Positions 43,937 through 52,050 of a stretch of 64,000 nt of DNA are shown piece by piece; position 1 is the first letter of the stretch; each line of letters begins with the position of its first letter. The notes beneath the pieces were generated by a model, which was given only the letters and a program-made list of their open reading frames with translations, did no database searches and had not been told where the DNA came from. This DNA comes from Sulfitobacter sp. EhC04 (lineage in GTDB: Bacteria > Pseudomonadota > Alphaproteobacteria > Rhodobacterales > Rhodobacteraceae): assembly GCF_001650875.1 (NCBI RefSeq), contig NZ_LXYI01000045.1, positions 1 to 64,000 of the forward strand. Direction: 5' to 3'. The translations under genes and the position numbers were made by a program.

Positions 43937-45124
43937 TCAGCGCGTCATCGTCTTGATCCCGCGCGACAGGCCTTCAAGGGTCATCGGGACCATCGCCTCG
44001 GGGCCGAAAATATCGCGGATCATCGAGATGGATTGAGTGTAGGGCCAGTATTTTTCCGGCACCGGGTTGATCCAGAGGCTGCTGTTCCACTGGTCACGGG
44101 CGCGGGTCAGCCATGTGGCGCCGCTTTCGGCATTCCAGTGCTCATTGGCACCACCCGGATAGGCGATTTCATAGGGCGACATGGAAGCGTCCCCAACGAA
44201 AATGCATTTATAATCAGGGCCATAGGTGCGCAGAATCTCATGGGTGCTCAGTTGCGCATCCCAGCGGCGGCGGTTGTCCTTCCAGACGCCTTCGTAGAGG
44301 CAGTTGTGAAAGTAGAAATATTCGAAATGCTTGAACTCGGCCTTGGCCGCGCTGAAGAGTTCCTGCACCACCTTCACATGCGGGTCCATGGAGCCGCCCA
44401 CGTCGAGAAACAACAGCACCTTGACCGCATTGCGCCGCTCTGGGCGGGTTTTGACGTCCAGATAGCCGTGTTCCGCCGTGGCGCGGATGGTGCCGTTCAG
44501 GTCCAGCTCCTCCTCCGCGCCATCGCGGGCCCAGCGGCGCAGGCGTTTCAGCGCCACCTTGATGTTGCGCGTGCCCAGTTCGACACTGTCGTCAAGGTTG
44601 CGGAATTCGCGCTTGTCCCAGACCTTGGTCGCGCGCTGGTGGCGGCTTTCCTTCTGGCCGACGCGCACGCCTTCGGGGTTGTAGCCATAGGCACCGAAGG
44701 GCGAGGTGCCGGCAGTGCCCATCCACTTGTTGCCCCCCTGATGCCGGCCTTTCTGTTCCTCAAGGCGTTTCTTGAGCGTTTCCATAAGCTTGTCGAAGCC
44801 ACCTAATGCTTCGATCTCGGCCTTTTCGGCGTCGGTGAGATGCTTTTCCGCCATCTTTTCCAGCCAGTCGCGTGGGATGTCGACAGCTTCAAGAACGTCG
44901 TCCAAGCTTATGTTTTCCAAGCCTTTGAACGCTGCGGCAAAGGCCTGGTCAAATTTGTCGATGTTGCGCTCGTCCTTCACCATCGACACCCGCGCGAGGT
45001 AATAGAACGCCTCCACGTCATAGGTGGCGATTCCGGCGGCCATGCCGTCCAGGAAGGCCAGGAATTCCCGCATCGACACGGGAACCTTGTGAGCACGTAG
45101 CTGTTCGAAGAAGGGAAGAAACAT
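43937..45124 (-). CDS. VWA domain protein of the CoxE/YehP type
   Basis: 395 residues. A VWA CoxE domain occupies about 230-390 with a modified MIDAS: LLFLDVGGSMDPHV (Asp241-x-Gly-x-Ser245 instead of the usual DxSxS). The N-terminal half is helical with an acidic KHLTDAEKAEIEALGGF segment. It sits three bases downstream of the small membrane protein gene and in the same order as MoxR and the DUF2927 lipoprotein, so the encoded proteins probably act as a MoxR/VWA chaperone pair that inserts metals or assembles membrane complexes. The target is unknown. Confidence 0.87.
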   Translation of the reverse strand: MFLPFFEQLRAHKVPVSMREFLAFLDGMAAGIATYDVEAFYYLARVSMVKDERNIDKFDQAFAAAFKGLENISLDDVLEAVDIPRDWLEKMAEKHLTDAEKAEIEALGGFDKLMETLKKRLEEQKGRHQGGNKWMGTAGTSPFGAYGYNPEGVRVGQKESRHQRATKVWDKREFRNLDDSVELGTRNIKVALKRLRRWARDGAEEELDLNGTIRATAEHGYLDVKTRPERRNAVKVLLFLDVGGSMDPHVKVVQELFSAAKAEFKHFEYFYFHNCLYEGVWKDNRRRWDAQLSTHEILRTYGPDYKCIFVGDASMSPYEIAYPGGANEHWNAESGATWLTRARDQWNSSLWINPVPEKYWPYTQSISMIRDIFGPEAMVPMTLEGLSRGIKTMTR

Positions 45125-45127
45125 CGG

Positions 45128-45298
45128 TCAGCCCAGCAACATGCGGTCGACAAGAACGGTCAGGACCATCCCCACGATCATGAAGGCAATGCCATAACCT
45201 GCGGCGTATTGCGCAATGTCCTTGCGGTTACCCGCGCGCTTGCGTGCGGTCAGCCCGCCGATCAGGGCCCCGACAAGCGCCATAACGATTGCGATCAT
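45128..45298 (-). CDS. 56-residue membrane protein, DUF2927/VWA cluster
   Basis: A short frame missed by standard length limits. The N-terminal helix MIAIVMALVGALIGGL and the C-terminal helix GYGIAFMIVGMVLTVLVDRM flank a basic loop (TARKRAGNRKDIAQYAA), so two membrane helices are predicted. The ATG at 45298 is preceded by GGAAGAAT. The stop is three bases before the VWA start, and it lies 16 bases after the DUF2927 stop. Its conservation in position suggests function, but I do not recognise the family. Confidence 0.6.
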   Translation of the reverse strand: MIAIVMALVGALIGGLTARKRAGNRKDIAQYAAGYGIAFMIVGMVLTVLVDRMLLG

Positions 45299-45314
45299 AT
45301 TCTTCCGCCCGTTG

Positions 45315-46685
45315 TTACGAGCCCTTGAGCGGGTTCAGCGAGGCGATCTCGCGCAGCTTGGCCCGCACGGCCCAGTCTGGGCCAAAGCCGTAGCGCGCCC
45401 AGCCGACGCTGTCCAGCCTGACGCCACGGGCCTCTGTCGGGCGGTTTTCCAGTTCCAGCGCCTCTGCGCGCAGCAAAAGCAGGGTGGACAGCAATGCGGC
45501 ATTTTCCGACTGGATCGCCGTGTCCACATGTGGGGCGATCAGCCGCAGGGCACGGTTGCCGTCACCCTTGGTGATGGCATAGGCCGACAATTGGGTCGCG
45601 ACATAGGCCCGGTGCAGCCTGGTGCCCGGAGACATCGCATAGTAGCGGTCGGCGATCAGATAGTGTTTCTGGGCCATTTCCGCATCGCTGGCCTGCATCA
45701 CGCGGCCCATGGCGTAATGGGCAAAGGCGCGGCGGTGGTCCTGCCAGCCCATCGCGCTGGCAATCCGGATGGCGTCCTGTGCGGCGGCCTGACGGCTGGC
45801 AAAGGAAAGCGACCGGCCCCCCAGCGCGGTCTGGATCGCCTTGCTCCATTCCGGCGGGGTGCGGGTGGCATAGCGCGCTGCCTGCCGGTTGCCGCGTGGA
45901 TTGATACGCGCCAGAATCGCGGGCAGGGCGGCGGCCACCTGGCCCCGCGTCATGCCCGAGCGCAGCGCGGGGTCGTAATAGGCCCGCAGGATCAGCATGT
46001 CGAAGCCGGTCAGCACCGTATGGACGTTATCATCGTTAAAGACGGAATCGGGCAGCCGGTAGAGATCGTTCAAGGGTCCCAGCGCCTGGGCCAGTTCCTC
46101 GTGCAGGCAATCGCGCACCTCTTGGGGGCTGGCATCGTTGGGCAGGAAAATCGCGATCTTTTCGCGGCTTTTCAGCAAGGTCCAGTTGGTCTTGGCCTGC
46201 CGGCGCGCACTGCGGTATTCCTCGATCGTGGACACGTTGGGGGCCACGAAACAGGCAGCCTGGGGCAGAACCCGGCGGATCTCTTCGCGGCTGACCGCCT
46301 GGATGGTGATATTGGCTTCGCCGGACCGCGCCTCGCGGATGTCGATCCTGGCCTCATTGCGCAGACGCCCGATCAAGCGCCGCAGATCAGGCAGCAGCGT
46401 GGGCGGGGGGCTGCCTGCGACCCGCAGAGAAATCGGCGTTTCGAACCGGGTCAGCACCGGCAGGCTGCGACCGCTTTCCATCTGAAAGGACAGTTCAATG
46501 AAATCGAGCGCAAGATCGTTGTTGGACCGGACGGGGGCCTCGGGCAGGCTGGTTGCAAAATTCTTCATCGGCGGCAGGCTGCTGGCCGAGGTGTCAAAGG
46601 CCGCGCGGGTGGCGACATCGGGATTGGACGCAGGGACACAGGCGTTCAACAGCAACACAAGCGGCAGGAAGACGCGACCTTTCAC
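45315..46685 (-). CDS. DUF2927 domain lipoprotein
   Basis: 456 residues. The N-terminal signal ends with the lipobox LLNAC (Cys16), so it is a lipoprotein. A DUF2927 domain (about 90-260, with RLIGRLRNEARIDI and LHEELAQALGPLNDLYRLPD) contains a HEExxQALG element resembling a metal-binding HExxxE-like helix. The C-terminal third is TPR-like helical (about 300-440: AQDAIRIASAMGWQDHRRAF). It begins with GTG. It lies between the MoxR gene and the small membrane protein/VWA genes on the same strand, suggesting an envelope partner of the ATPase system. Confidence 0.82.
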   Translation of the reverse strand: MKGRVFLPLVLLLNACVPASNPDVATRAAFDTSASSLPPMKNFATSLPEAPVRSNNDLALDFIELSFQMESGRSLPVLTRFETPISLRVAGSPPPTLLPDLRRLIGRLRNEARIDIREARSGEANITIQAVSREEIRRVLPQAACFVAPNVSTIEEYRSARRQAKTNWTLLKSREKIAIFLPNDASPQEVRDCLHEELAQALGPLNDLYRLPDSVFNDDNVHTVLTGFDMLILRAYYDPALRSGMTRGQVAAALPAILARINPRGNRQAARYATRTPPEWSKAIQTALGGRSLSFASRQAAAQDAIRIASAMGWQDHRRAFAHYAMGRVMQASDAEMAQKHYLIADRYYAMSPGTRLHRAYVATQLSAYAITKGDGNRALRLIAPHVDTAIQSENAALLSTLLLLRAEALELENRPTEARGVRLDSVGWARYGFGPDWAVRAKLREIASLNPLKGS

Positions 46686-47055
46686 AGAAAGAACCCTTGG
46701 TTGAACAAGGGGTTGCCGAAAATCTTTCCATCTGGCGTCGCGGTGAATGCCTGCGCCAATTGAGGGGTCCTGAGGGTCATTTTTGCCTGCCTGCGCTTTT
46801 TAGCTGTCGATTTGCGGCCCTTTTCACCTGCCAACCCGTCTTGACTAGGGAGCAATTGAGGCAAAATGGAGGCAAATCCCGCAAATTGGGGCAGTCCGGC
46901 GCGATGTGGCTTTTAGGTCAGCATATGGTCCTGCTGACGCCCGTTTCTGGGTGGCGAAGACCGCCGTCTTGCGGTCATCATCCCATTTCTCGTGCGGCGC
47001 AAAGGCACCGTTTCCTTGCCGGACAACGGCCGGGGCTTCGGCAGCCCCGGTCCCG
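46686..47055. other. gap between DUF2927 and MoxR genes
   Basis: 370 bases with no convincing gene. It holds a hairpin AACCCTTG/CAAGGGGTT (about 46691-46712) just before the DUF2927 start and a bulged cruciform GGACAACG...CGTTGTCC enclosing CCGGGGCT/AGCCCCGG (47021-47067), probably the MoxR terminator. The DUF2927 gene therefore probably has its own promoter in this stretch. Confidence 0.5.
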
Positions 47056-47067
47056 TCAGCGTTGTCC
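47021..47067 (-). terminator. two-tier hairpin at the MoxR gene 3' end
   Basis: An outer stem GGACAACG/CGTTGTCC encloses an inner stem CCGGGGCT/AGCCCCGG. The structure spans the MoxR stop codon (47056). No U-run; the strength is inferred from pairing only. Confidence 0.5.
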
Positions 47068-47895
47068 GCGCGCCATGAAGGCAAGCCGTTCAAACAGATG
47101 CACGTCCTGTTCGTTTTTCAGCAGGGCGCCGTGCAGCTTGGGCAGCGCGCTGCTGCCGTCCTTTTTCAGGTCGTTGGCTTCCATGTCCTCGGCCAACAGC
47201 AATTTCAGCCAGTCCAGTACTTCGGAGGTGGAGGGTTTCTTTTTCAACCCGGCCTGATCGCGGATTTCGTAGAACTGCGTCAGCGCGGTGGTCAGCAGGT
47301 TCTGCTTGATCCCCGGATGGTGCACCTCGACGATCTTTTTCAGCGTCTCCATTTCGGGGAAACGGATATAGTGGAAAAAACAGCGGCGCAGAAAGGCGTC
47401 GGGCAGTTCCTTTTCGTTGTTCGAGGTGATGATGACGATGGGGCGCTGACGCGCCTTGATCGTCTCTCCGGTCTCGTAGACGTAGAACTCCATCTTGTCG
47501 AGTTCCTGCAGCAGGTCGTTGGGGAATTCGATGTCCGCCTTGTCGATCTCGTCGATCAGCAGGACAACCTTTTCATCGGCCTCGAAGGCCTCCCAGAGCT
47601 TGCCCTTGCGAATGTAGTTCCTGACATCATGCACCCGCTCTTCGCCAAGCTGGCTGTCGCGCAACCGGCTGACCGCATCGTATTCGTAAAGGCCCTGTTG
47701 CGCCCTTGTGGTCGATTTGATGTTCCATTCAATCATCCGCAGACCCAGCGCCGCAGAAACCTGTAGTGCCAGTTCCGTCTTGCCGGTTCCGGGTTCGCCC
47801 TTGACCAGCAGGGGACGTTCCAATGTCACGGCGGCATTAACCGCGATCGTCAGATCGTCCGTGGCGACGTAATCGGCGGTGCCTTGAAATTTCAT
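47056..47895 (-). CDS. MoxR-family AAA ATPase
   Basis: 279 residues. Walker A GEPGTGKTE (33-41), Walker B VVLLIDEIDKAD (about 110-121), sensor I-like IVIITSNNEKELPD and the AAA lid with PSTSEVLDWLKLLL. MoxR ATPases work with VWA proteins to assemble metal enzymes or stress complexes. The gene is upstream of the DUF2927 and VWA genes on the same strand, making a likely operon or regulon. The small-subfamily length (about 280) and the MKFQGTADYVATDDL start are typical. Confidence 0.92.
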   Translation of the reverse strand: MKFQGTADYVATDDLTIAVNAAVTLERPLLVKGEPGTGKTELALQVSAALGLRMIEWNIKSTTRAQQGLYEYDAVSRLRDSQLGEERVHDVRNYIRKGKLWEAFEADEKVVLLIDEIDKADIEFPNDLLQELDKMEFYVYETGETIKARQRPIVIITSNNEKELPDAFLRRCFFHYIRFPEMETLKKIVEVHHPGIKQNLLTTALTQFYEIRDQAGLKKKPSTSEVLDWLKLLLAEDMEANDLKKDGSSALPKLHGALLKNEQDVHLFERLAFMARGQR

Positions 47896-48064
47896 TTGCT
47901 TTCAATCCTCTGTGATCCCGAGTTTGGCTTGAAGCCTTTAACCAAAATTCAAAAGGATTGTGTAGTGACAAAACTGAAAGGCTGAGGTAGACGCTGCGGC
48001 AGGGCGCGATCTCGGGGAGATAAGTCTCACAATGCCAGGTCTAAATACACTTGAGGGACAATCG

Positions 48065-48487
48065 ATGAAACAGGAAGTTTTCCTGCCGGACGATTATTCG
48101 CCGGCCGAAGATGAACCATTCATGAATGACAGGCAGCTCGAATATTTTCGTCGCAAGCTGCTGAACTGGAAATCCGAATTGCTGGCAGGCAGCCGCGACA
48201 CCATCGAAGGGTTGCAGGACGGTACGCGGAACATTCCGGACGTGGCCGACCGCGCCAGCGAAGAGACTGACCGCGCGCTTGAACTGCGCACACGGGATCG
48301 CGCGCGCAAGCTGGTGGGCAAGATCGACGCGGCCCTGCGGCGGATCGACGAGGGTGAGTTTGGCTATTGCTCGGTCACCGGCGACCCGATCTCGCTCAAA
48401 CGGCTGGATGCGCGGCCCATCGCCACGATGAGCCTTGAGGCGCAGGAAAAGCATGAGCGACGCGAGAAGGTACACCGAGACGAGTGA
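48065..48487 (+). CDS. dksA: RNA polymerase-binding protein DksA (zinc-finger-poor type)
   Basis: 140 residues. The coiled-coil domain (about 20-90) carries the tip residues Asp59 and Asp62 in RNIPDVADRASEETD; the C-terminal globular part is GEFGYCSVTGDPISLKRLDARP. Of the four zinc cysteines only Cys102 remains; the others are Thr105, Ser123 and Ala126. This matches the R. sphaeroides-type DksA, which lacks the zinc finger but still works with ppGpp. The start MKQEVFLPDDY at 48065 has GAGGGA upstream; an earlier GTG-type start is not supported. A strong terminator follows. Confidence 0.92.
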   Translation: MKQEVFLPDDYSPAEDEPFMNDRQLEYFRRKLLNWKSELLAGSRDTIEGLQDGTRNIPDVADRASEETDRALELRTRDRARKLVGKIDAALRRIDEGEFGYCSVTGDPISLKRLDARPIATMSLEAQEKHERREKVHRDE

Positions 48488-48516
48488 GCGGCGGACCGCA
48501 GTATCAAGGATACCTT

Positions 48517-48542
48517 CGCCGGGGCAAATGCCCCGGCGTTTT
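48517..48542 (+). terminator. Rho-independent terminator after dksA
   Basis: CGCCGGGGC-AAAT-GCCCCGGCG stem of nine pairs followed by TTTTC. Confidence 0.93.
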
Positions 48543-48555
48543 CATGTGAGGCAGG

Positions 48556-49716
48556 ATGCGGATTTCTAATGCCATTGTGATCGGTGCCGGGATCGGCGGG
48601 CTGGCGGTCGCCGCCGCCCTGGCGCGGCGCGGTGTTGCGGTTACGGTGCTGGAACAGGCGGACAGGCTGGGCGAGGTCGGCGCGGGCCTGCAGGTCAGCC
48701 CCAATGGTATGGCGGTCCTGCGGGCGCTTGGGCTGGAGCCGGAATTGAGCCGCAAGCAGGCGGTCGCGGGCCGGGCGGTTGTGTTGCAGACCGAGAAGGG
48801 CCGCGAGGTGGCGCGGCTTGACCTGATGCGCCTGCGCCCCGATCAGCCCTATTTCTTTCTGCACCGCGCCGATCTGGTCGACATGCTGGCCGCCGTGGCG
48901 CGGCGCGCCAATGTCAGTTTCGAATTCGGCGCGAAAGTGGCAAGCGTGCGGCCCGGCGGCTTGCCTCAGGTGCAGCTTGCGGGCGGCGGCACCCGGCGGG
49001 CAGAGGTGGTGGTGGCCGCCGATGGCATTCATTCCGTTGCGCGGTCTGTCCTGAACGGGGCGGACAAGGCGGCGTTCACCGGGCAGGTGGCCTGGCGGGC
49101 CCTGGTCGAGAACACTCATGGCCACCCGGCAGAGGCGCATGTGGCCATGGGGCCGGGCCGCCATCTGGTCAGCTATCCGATCCGGGGCGGGAGCCACGTC
49201 AACCTTGTTGCGGTGGAGGAGCGCGCGACCTGGGCCGCGGAAGGCTGGAATCACGCGGATGAACCTGCACATCTGCGCGCCGCATTTGACGGGTTTTCTG
49301 GCCCGGCGGCAGAGATGATCGCGGCGGTGCGCGACGTGACCCTTTGGGGCCTGCACCAGCATCCGGTGGCGGAGTGCTGGCACCGCGACGGGGTCGCCCT
49401 GCTGGGCGATGCCGCCCATCCGACGTTGCCGTTTCTGGCCCAGGGGGCCAATATGGCGCTGGAGGATGCCTGGGTCCTGGCCGAAGCGATCACGGGGCGC
49501 GGGCAGGCGGGGCTGGCGTCCTATCAGGCGGCACGGCAGCCGCGGGTTCGCCGGGTGATTGCCGCGGCGTCACGCAATGCGTGGCGCTATCATCTGCGTC
49601 CGGGACCTGTCCGGATGGCGGCGCATCTGGGCCTTGGTCTGGTCAGCCGCGTGGCACCGGGCATGATGCTGGGCGGTTTTGACTGGCTTTACGGGCATGA
49701 CGTGACGCAGGCGTGA
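48556..49716 (+). CDS. FAD-dependent monooxygenase (UbiH/salicylate-hydroxylase-like)
   Basis: 386 residues. FAD-binding motif GAGIGGLAVAAALARRGVAV (residues 10-29), the DG motif in VVVAADGIHSVAR and the GD motif in VALLGDAAHPTLPFLAQGAN (about 285-305). Class A flavoprotein monooxygenase. It resembles 3-hydroxybenzoate 6-hydroxylase/salicylate hydroxylase rather than ubiquinone-pathway enzymes, as no ubi genes flank it. Substrate not determined. It starts with ATG at 48556 after the dksA terminator and is followed by a structured intergenic stretch. Confidence 0.88.
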   Translation: MRISNAIVIGAGIGGLAVAAALARRGVAVTVLEQADRLGEVGAGLQVSPNGMAVLRALGLEPELSRKQAVAGRAVVLQTEKGREVARLDLMRLRPDQPYFFLHRADLVDMLAAVARRANVSFEFGAKVASVRPGGLPQVQLAGGGTRRAEVVVAADGIHSVARSVLNGADKAAFTGQVAWRALVENTHGHPAEAHVAMGPGRHLVSYPIRGGSHVNLVAVEERATWAAEGWNHADEPAHLRAAFDGFSGPAAEMIAAVRDVTLWGLHQHPVAECWHRDGVALLGDAAHPTLPFLAQGANMALEDAWVLAEAITGRGQAGLASYQAARQPRVRRVIAAASRNAWRYHLRPGPVRMAAHLGLGLVSRVAPGMMLGGFDWLYGHDVTQA

Positions 49717-49780
49717 TCCAAAGGCGCGGCTGCGCCGCACGGCATTATTGATTTTCGCTGCGGGCCCACCATCCCAGAAG

Positions 49781-49937
49781 GTCTGGTGCCACCCTTGATT
49801 GATCTCTTTATGGCACCATCCGCCCGTCTTCCCAAGCACAATAGCCGTATCCCCCTTTCGGGGGCCCCTCGGCGATTGTGCTTGGCAATCCGGTCGTCTG
49901 GCACCCTGACGGTCTCAAGCAAGGGCGGCGCCAGACC
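49781..49937. repeat. structured intergenic element with several inverted motifs
   Basis: A long stem CCAAGCACAAT/ATTGTGCTTGG with inner GCCG/CGGC and CCCCC/GGGGG helices forms one hairpin at 49832-49885. Around it lie copies of GTCTGGYRCC: GTCTGGTGCC (49781-49790), GTCTGGCACC (49896-49905) and inverted GGCGCCAGACC (49927-49937), plus TGGTGCCA/TGGCACCA (49784-49791, 49811-49818). It lies between the convergent monooxygenase and ocd genes. It may be a mobile repeat or an RNA structure; no protein is supported. Confidence 0.6.
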
Positions 49938-49957
49938 AGCAGGCGGCGGGAAGCGGG

Positions 49958-51010
49958 TCAGTTTTGGGTCTTTGACCGTTGCAGCATGCCAAATAGATCG
50001 CGGGGATCATCGGGGTCCGCCAGCAGGTCAAGGGGCAGGAAAAGGCCTGTGCCGGTGATCTTGTCGCGGATGTAGCGCAGGGCGGAGAAATCTTCGATGG
50101 CGAAGCCGACACTGTCGAAAAGCGTGATCTGCCGGTCATCCGTGCGGCCCTGCGCCTGACCGGTCAGAACCTGCCAGATTTCCGTGACCGGGTGGTCGGG
50201 GTCAAGCTGCTGGATCTCGCCTTCGATGCGGGTCTGTTCGGGGTATTCAACAAAGATGCCCGCCCGATGCAGGATGGCCGGGGCCAGTTCGGTCTTGCCC
50301 GGGCAGTCGCCGCCGATGGCGTTGATGTGCACGCCGCTGCCGACCATGTTGTCGGTCAGGATGGTGGCATATTGCTTGTCCGCCGTGCAGGTGGTGATGA
50401 TCTGCGCGCCCAGCATCGCCTCTTCGGCGCTGGTGCAGGAGACCACCCTGAGGCCCTGATCCGCAAGGTTGGCGGCGCATTTGCGGGTTGCGGCGGGGTC
50501 GGTGTCGTAGAGGCGGACCTCGTCCACGCCGGCGATCGCCTTCATCGCGAGGCTCTGGAATTCCGATTGCGCGCCGTTGCCGATCATCGCCATCACATTC
50601 GCGCCTTTCGGGGCCAGCAGGCGCGCCACCAGCGCCGAGGTGGCAGCGGTGCGCAGGGCCGTCAGTATCGTCATCTCGCTGAGCAGCACCGGATAGCCCG
50701 ATGCCACATCTGCCAGCAGGCCAAAGGCAGTCACGGTCTGCAGCCCGTCCTTTGTGTTGCTGGGGTGACCGTTGACGTATTTGAAACCGTAATCCTCGCC
50801 ATCCGAGGTGGGCATCAGTTCGATCACGCCTTTTTCGGAATGGCTGGCGACGCGGGGGGTCTTGTCGAACAGCTCCCAGCGCCTGAAGTCGGCTTCGATG
50901 TAGTCGGCAAGACCTTTCAGCATTTCTTCCAGCCCGATGTGCTGGATCAGCTTCATCATGTGATCGACGGATACGAAAGGCACCAGCGCCTTGTCAGAGG
51001 GGGTCATCAT
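49958..51010 (-). CDS. ocd: ornithine cyclodeaminase
   Basis: 350 residues. OCD/mu-crystallin family with an N-terminal dimerisation part and Rossmann domain (MAMIGNGAQSEFQSLAMKAI, GxGxxx motif). Converts ornithine to proline with loss of ammonium using NAD as a cofactor. Ornithine contacts include KTPRVASHSEKGVIELMP near residue 55-70. It overlaps the arginase stop region (AAGGA ribosome-binding site, seven bases before ATG 51010), so arginine to ornithine to proline conversion is encoded as one unit. An alternative TTG start is five codons upstream. Confidence 0.93.
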   Translation of the reverse strand: MMTPSDKALVPFVSVDHMMKLIQHIGLEEMLKGLADYIEADFRRWELFDKTPRVASHSEKGVIELMPTSDGEDYGFKYVNGHPSNTKDGLQTVTAFGLLADVASGYPVLLSEMTILTALRTAATSALVARLLAPKGANVMAMIGNGAQSEFQSLAMKAIAGVDEVRLYDTDPAATRKCAANLADQGLRVVSCTSAEEAMLGAQIITTCTADKQYATILTDNMVGSGVHINAIGGDCPGKTELAPAILHRAGIFVEYPEQTRIEGEIQQLDPDHPVTEIWQVLTGQAQGRTDDRQITLFDSVGFAIEDFSALRYIRDKITGTGLFLPLDLLADPDDPRDLFGMLQRSKTQN

Positions 51011-51021
51011 GATCTGTTCCT

Positions 51022-51942
51022 TCAATAGGCGCGGTTGGGGCGGTCAAAGACGCGGCGGCCAAGGGCGGAGGCCGCGAGATCGACCATCAGGGTTGCGGTC
51101 TTGCCGCGTTCGTCGAGGAAAGGGTTCAGCTCCACCAGGTCGAGGGAGGTCATCAGCCCGCTGTCGTGCAGCATTTCCATCACAAGGTGGCCTTCGCGCA
51201 CGGTGGCACCGCCCGGTACGGTGGTGCCCACGGCGGGGGCCACTGCCGGGTCGAGGAAATCGACATCGAGGGAGACATGCAGCAACCCGTTTGCCGCCGC
51301 GACACGGTCGAGGAACGCCTGCAAGGGTCGCGCGATGCCGCTTTCGTCTATCTCGCGCATGTCCACATGGGTGATGGCGCTGCCCTGCAGGGCGGCGCGT
51401 TCCGCCGCATCGACAGAGCGCAACCCGATGATGGCGACGTTTTCCTGTGGCAGCGGGGTGCCGATATCGGGAAAGCCGTCAAAGCCTTCGCGCCCGGTGA
51501 CATAGCCCAGCGGGGTGCCATGCAGATTGCCGCTGTCGGTGGTGTCGGGGGTGTGAAAGTCGCTGTGTGCATCCAGCCAGAGTACGAAAAGCGGGCGCGC
51601 GGCCTGGCGGGCGTGGCGCATCACCCCCAGAACGGAGCCGAGCGACAGCGCATGATCGCCGCCAAGGAAGATCGGCAGCCCGTCCTGCATCCCGGCTTCG
51701 GCGGCATCGGCGAGGCTTTGTGTCCAGGCGATGGTTGCGTCGAGCTCAATCAGTTTGGGATGCGGTTTGGCGGTAAAGGGGGCGGGGGCGACATTGCCCC
51801 GGTCTTTGACCCTATGGCCCAGATCGCGCAGGGCTTGCGGCAGACCCGCGGTGCGGTAGGCGTCCGGGCCCATCAGGCAGCCCTTGCTGCGTTTGCCGGA
51901 ATCCATGGGCGCGCCGATCAGAATGCAGTTGCGTGTGGTCAT
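51022..51942 (-). CDS. rocF: arginase
   Basis: 306 residues. Ureohydrolase family; Mn2+ ligands His97 in GGDHALSLG, Asp124, His126 and Asp128 in WLDAHSDFHTP, and the later Asp pair in SLDVDFLDP. It hydrolyses arginine to ornithine and urea, feeding the ornithine cyclodeaminase encoded downstream. The arginase motif with SDFH (rather than the agmatinase/guanidinobutyrase variants) and the adjacent ocd gene support this assignment. It is divergent from the Lrp-type regulator gene, which likely controls it. The start at 51942 has AGGGA upstream. Confidence 0.93.
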   Translation of the reverse strand: MTTRNCILIGAPMDSGKRSKGCLMGPDAYRTAGLPQALRDLGHRVKDRGNVAPAPFTAKPHPKLIELDATIAWTQSLADAAEAGMQDGLPIFLGGDHALSLGSVLGVMRHARQAARPLFVLWLDAHSDFHTPDTTDSGNLHGTPLGYVTGREGFDGFPDIGTPLPQENVAIIGLRSVDAAERAALQGSAITHVDMREIDESGIARPLQAFLDRVAAANGLLHVSLDVDFLDPAVAPAVGTTVPGGATVREGHLVMEMLHDSGLMTSLDLVELNPFLDERGKTATLMVDLAASALGRRVFDRPNRAY

Positions 51943-52022
51943 GTGCAGGGTCCCTTTGTTGTTGATATGTGGATATCGCGCAGAACCGGGCGTGGACAAG
52001 CGGTCAAACTGGCCGTATTGAG

Positions 52023-52041
52023 CCATATGTGATCAATATGG
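52023..52041. promoter_or_regulatory. dyad CCATAT-N7-ATATGG between arginase and Lrp genes
   Basis: Perfect 6-bp inverted repeat with a 7-base spacer (CCATATGTGATCAATATGG), ten bases before the Lrp start and 81 bases before the divergent arginase start. The AT-rich palindrome suits an Lrp/AsnC operator. Only its position supports the link to the Lrp-type protein. Confidence 0.5.
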
Positions 52042-52050
52042 ACAGTCGAA

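Noticed and set aside
46682..46864. 60-residue minus-strand frame just before the DUF2927 gene
   Set aside because: Its start lacks a ribosome-binding site, and the only good internal Met leaves 32 residues without distinctive features; the overlap with the DUF2927 GTG start is not sufficient.
49689..49922. 77-residue minus-strand frame in the structured intergenic region
   Set aside because: It crosses the inverted repeats, so the apparent protein sequence is determined by hairpins rather than by selection on a product.
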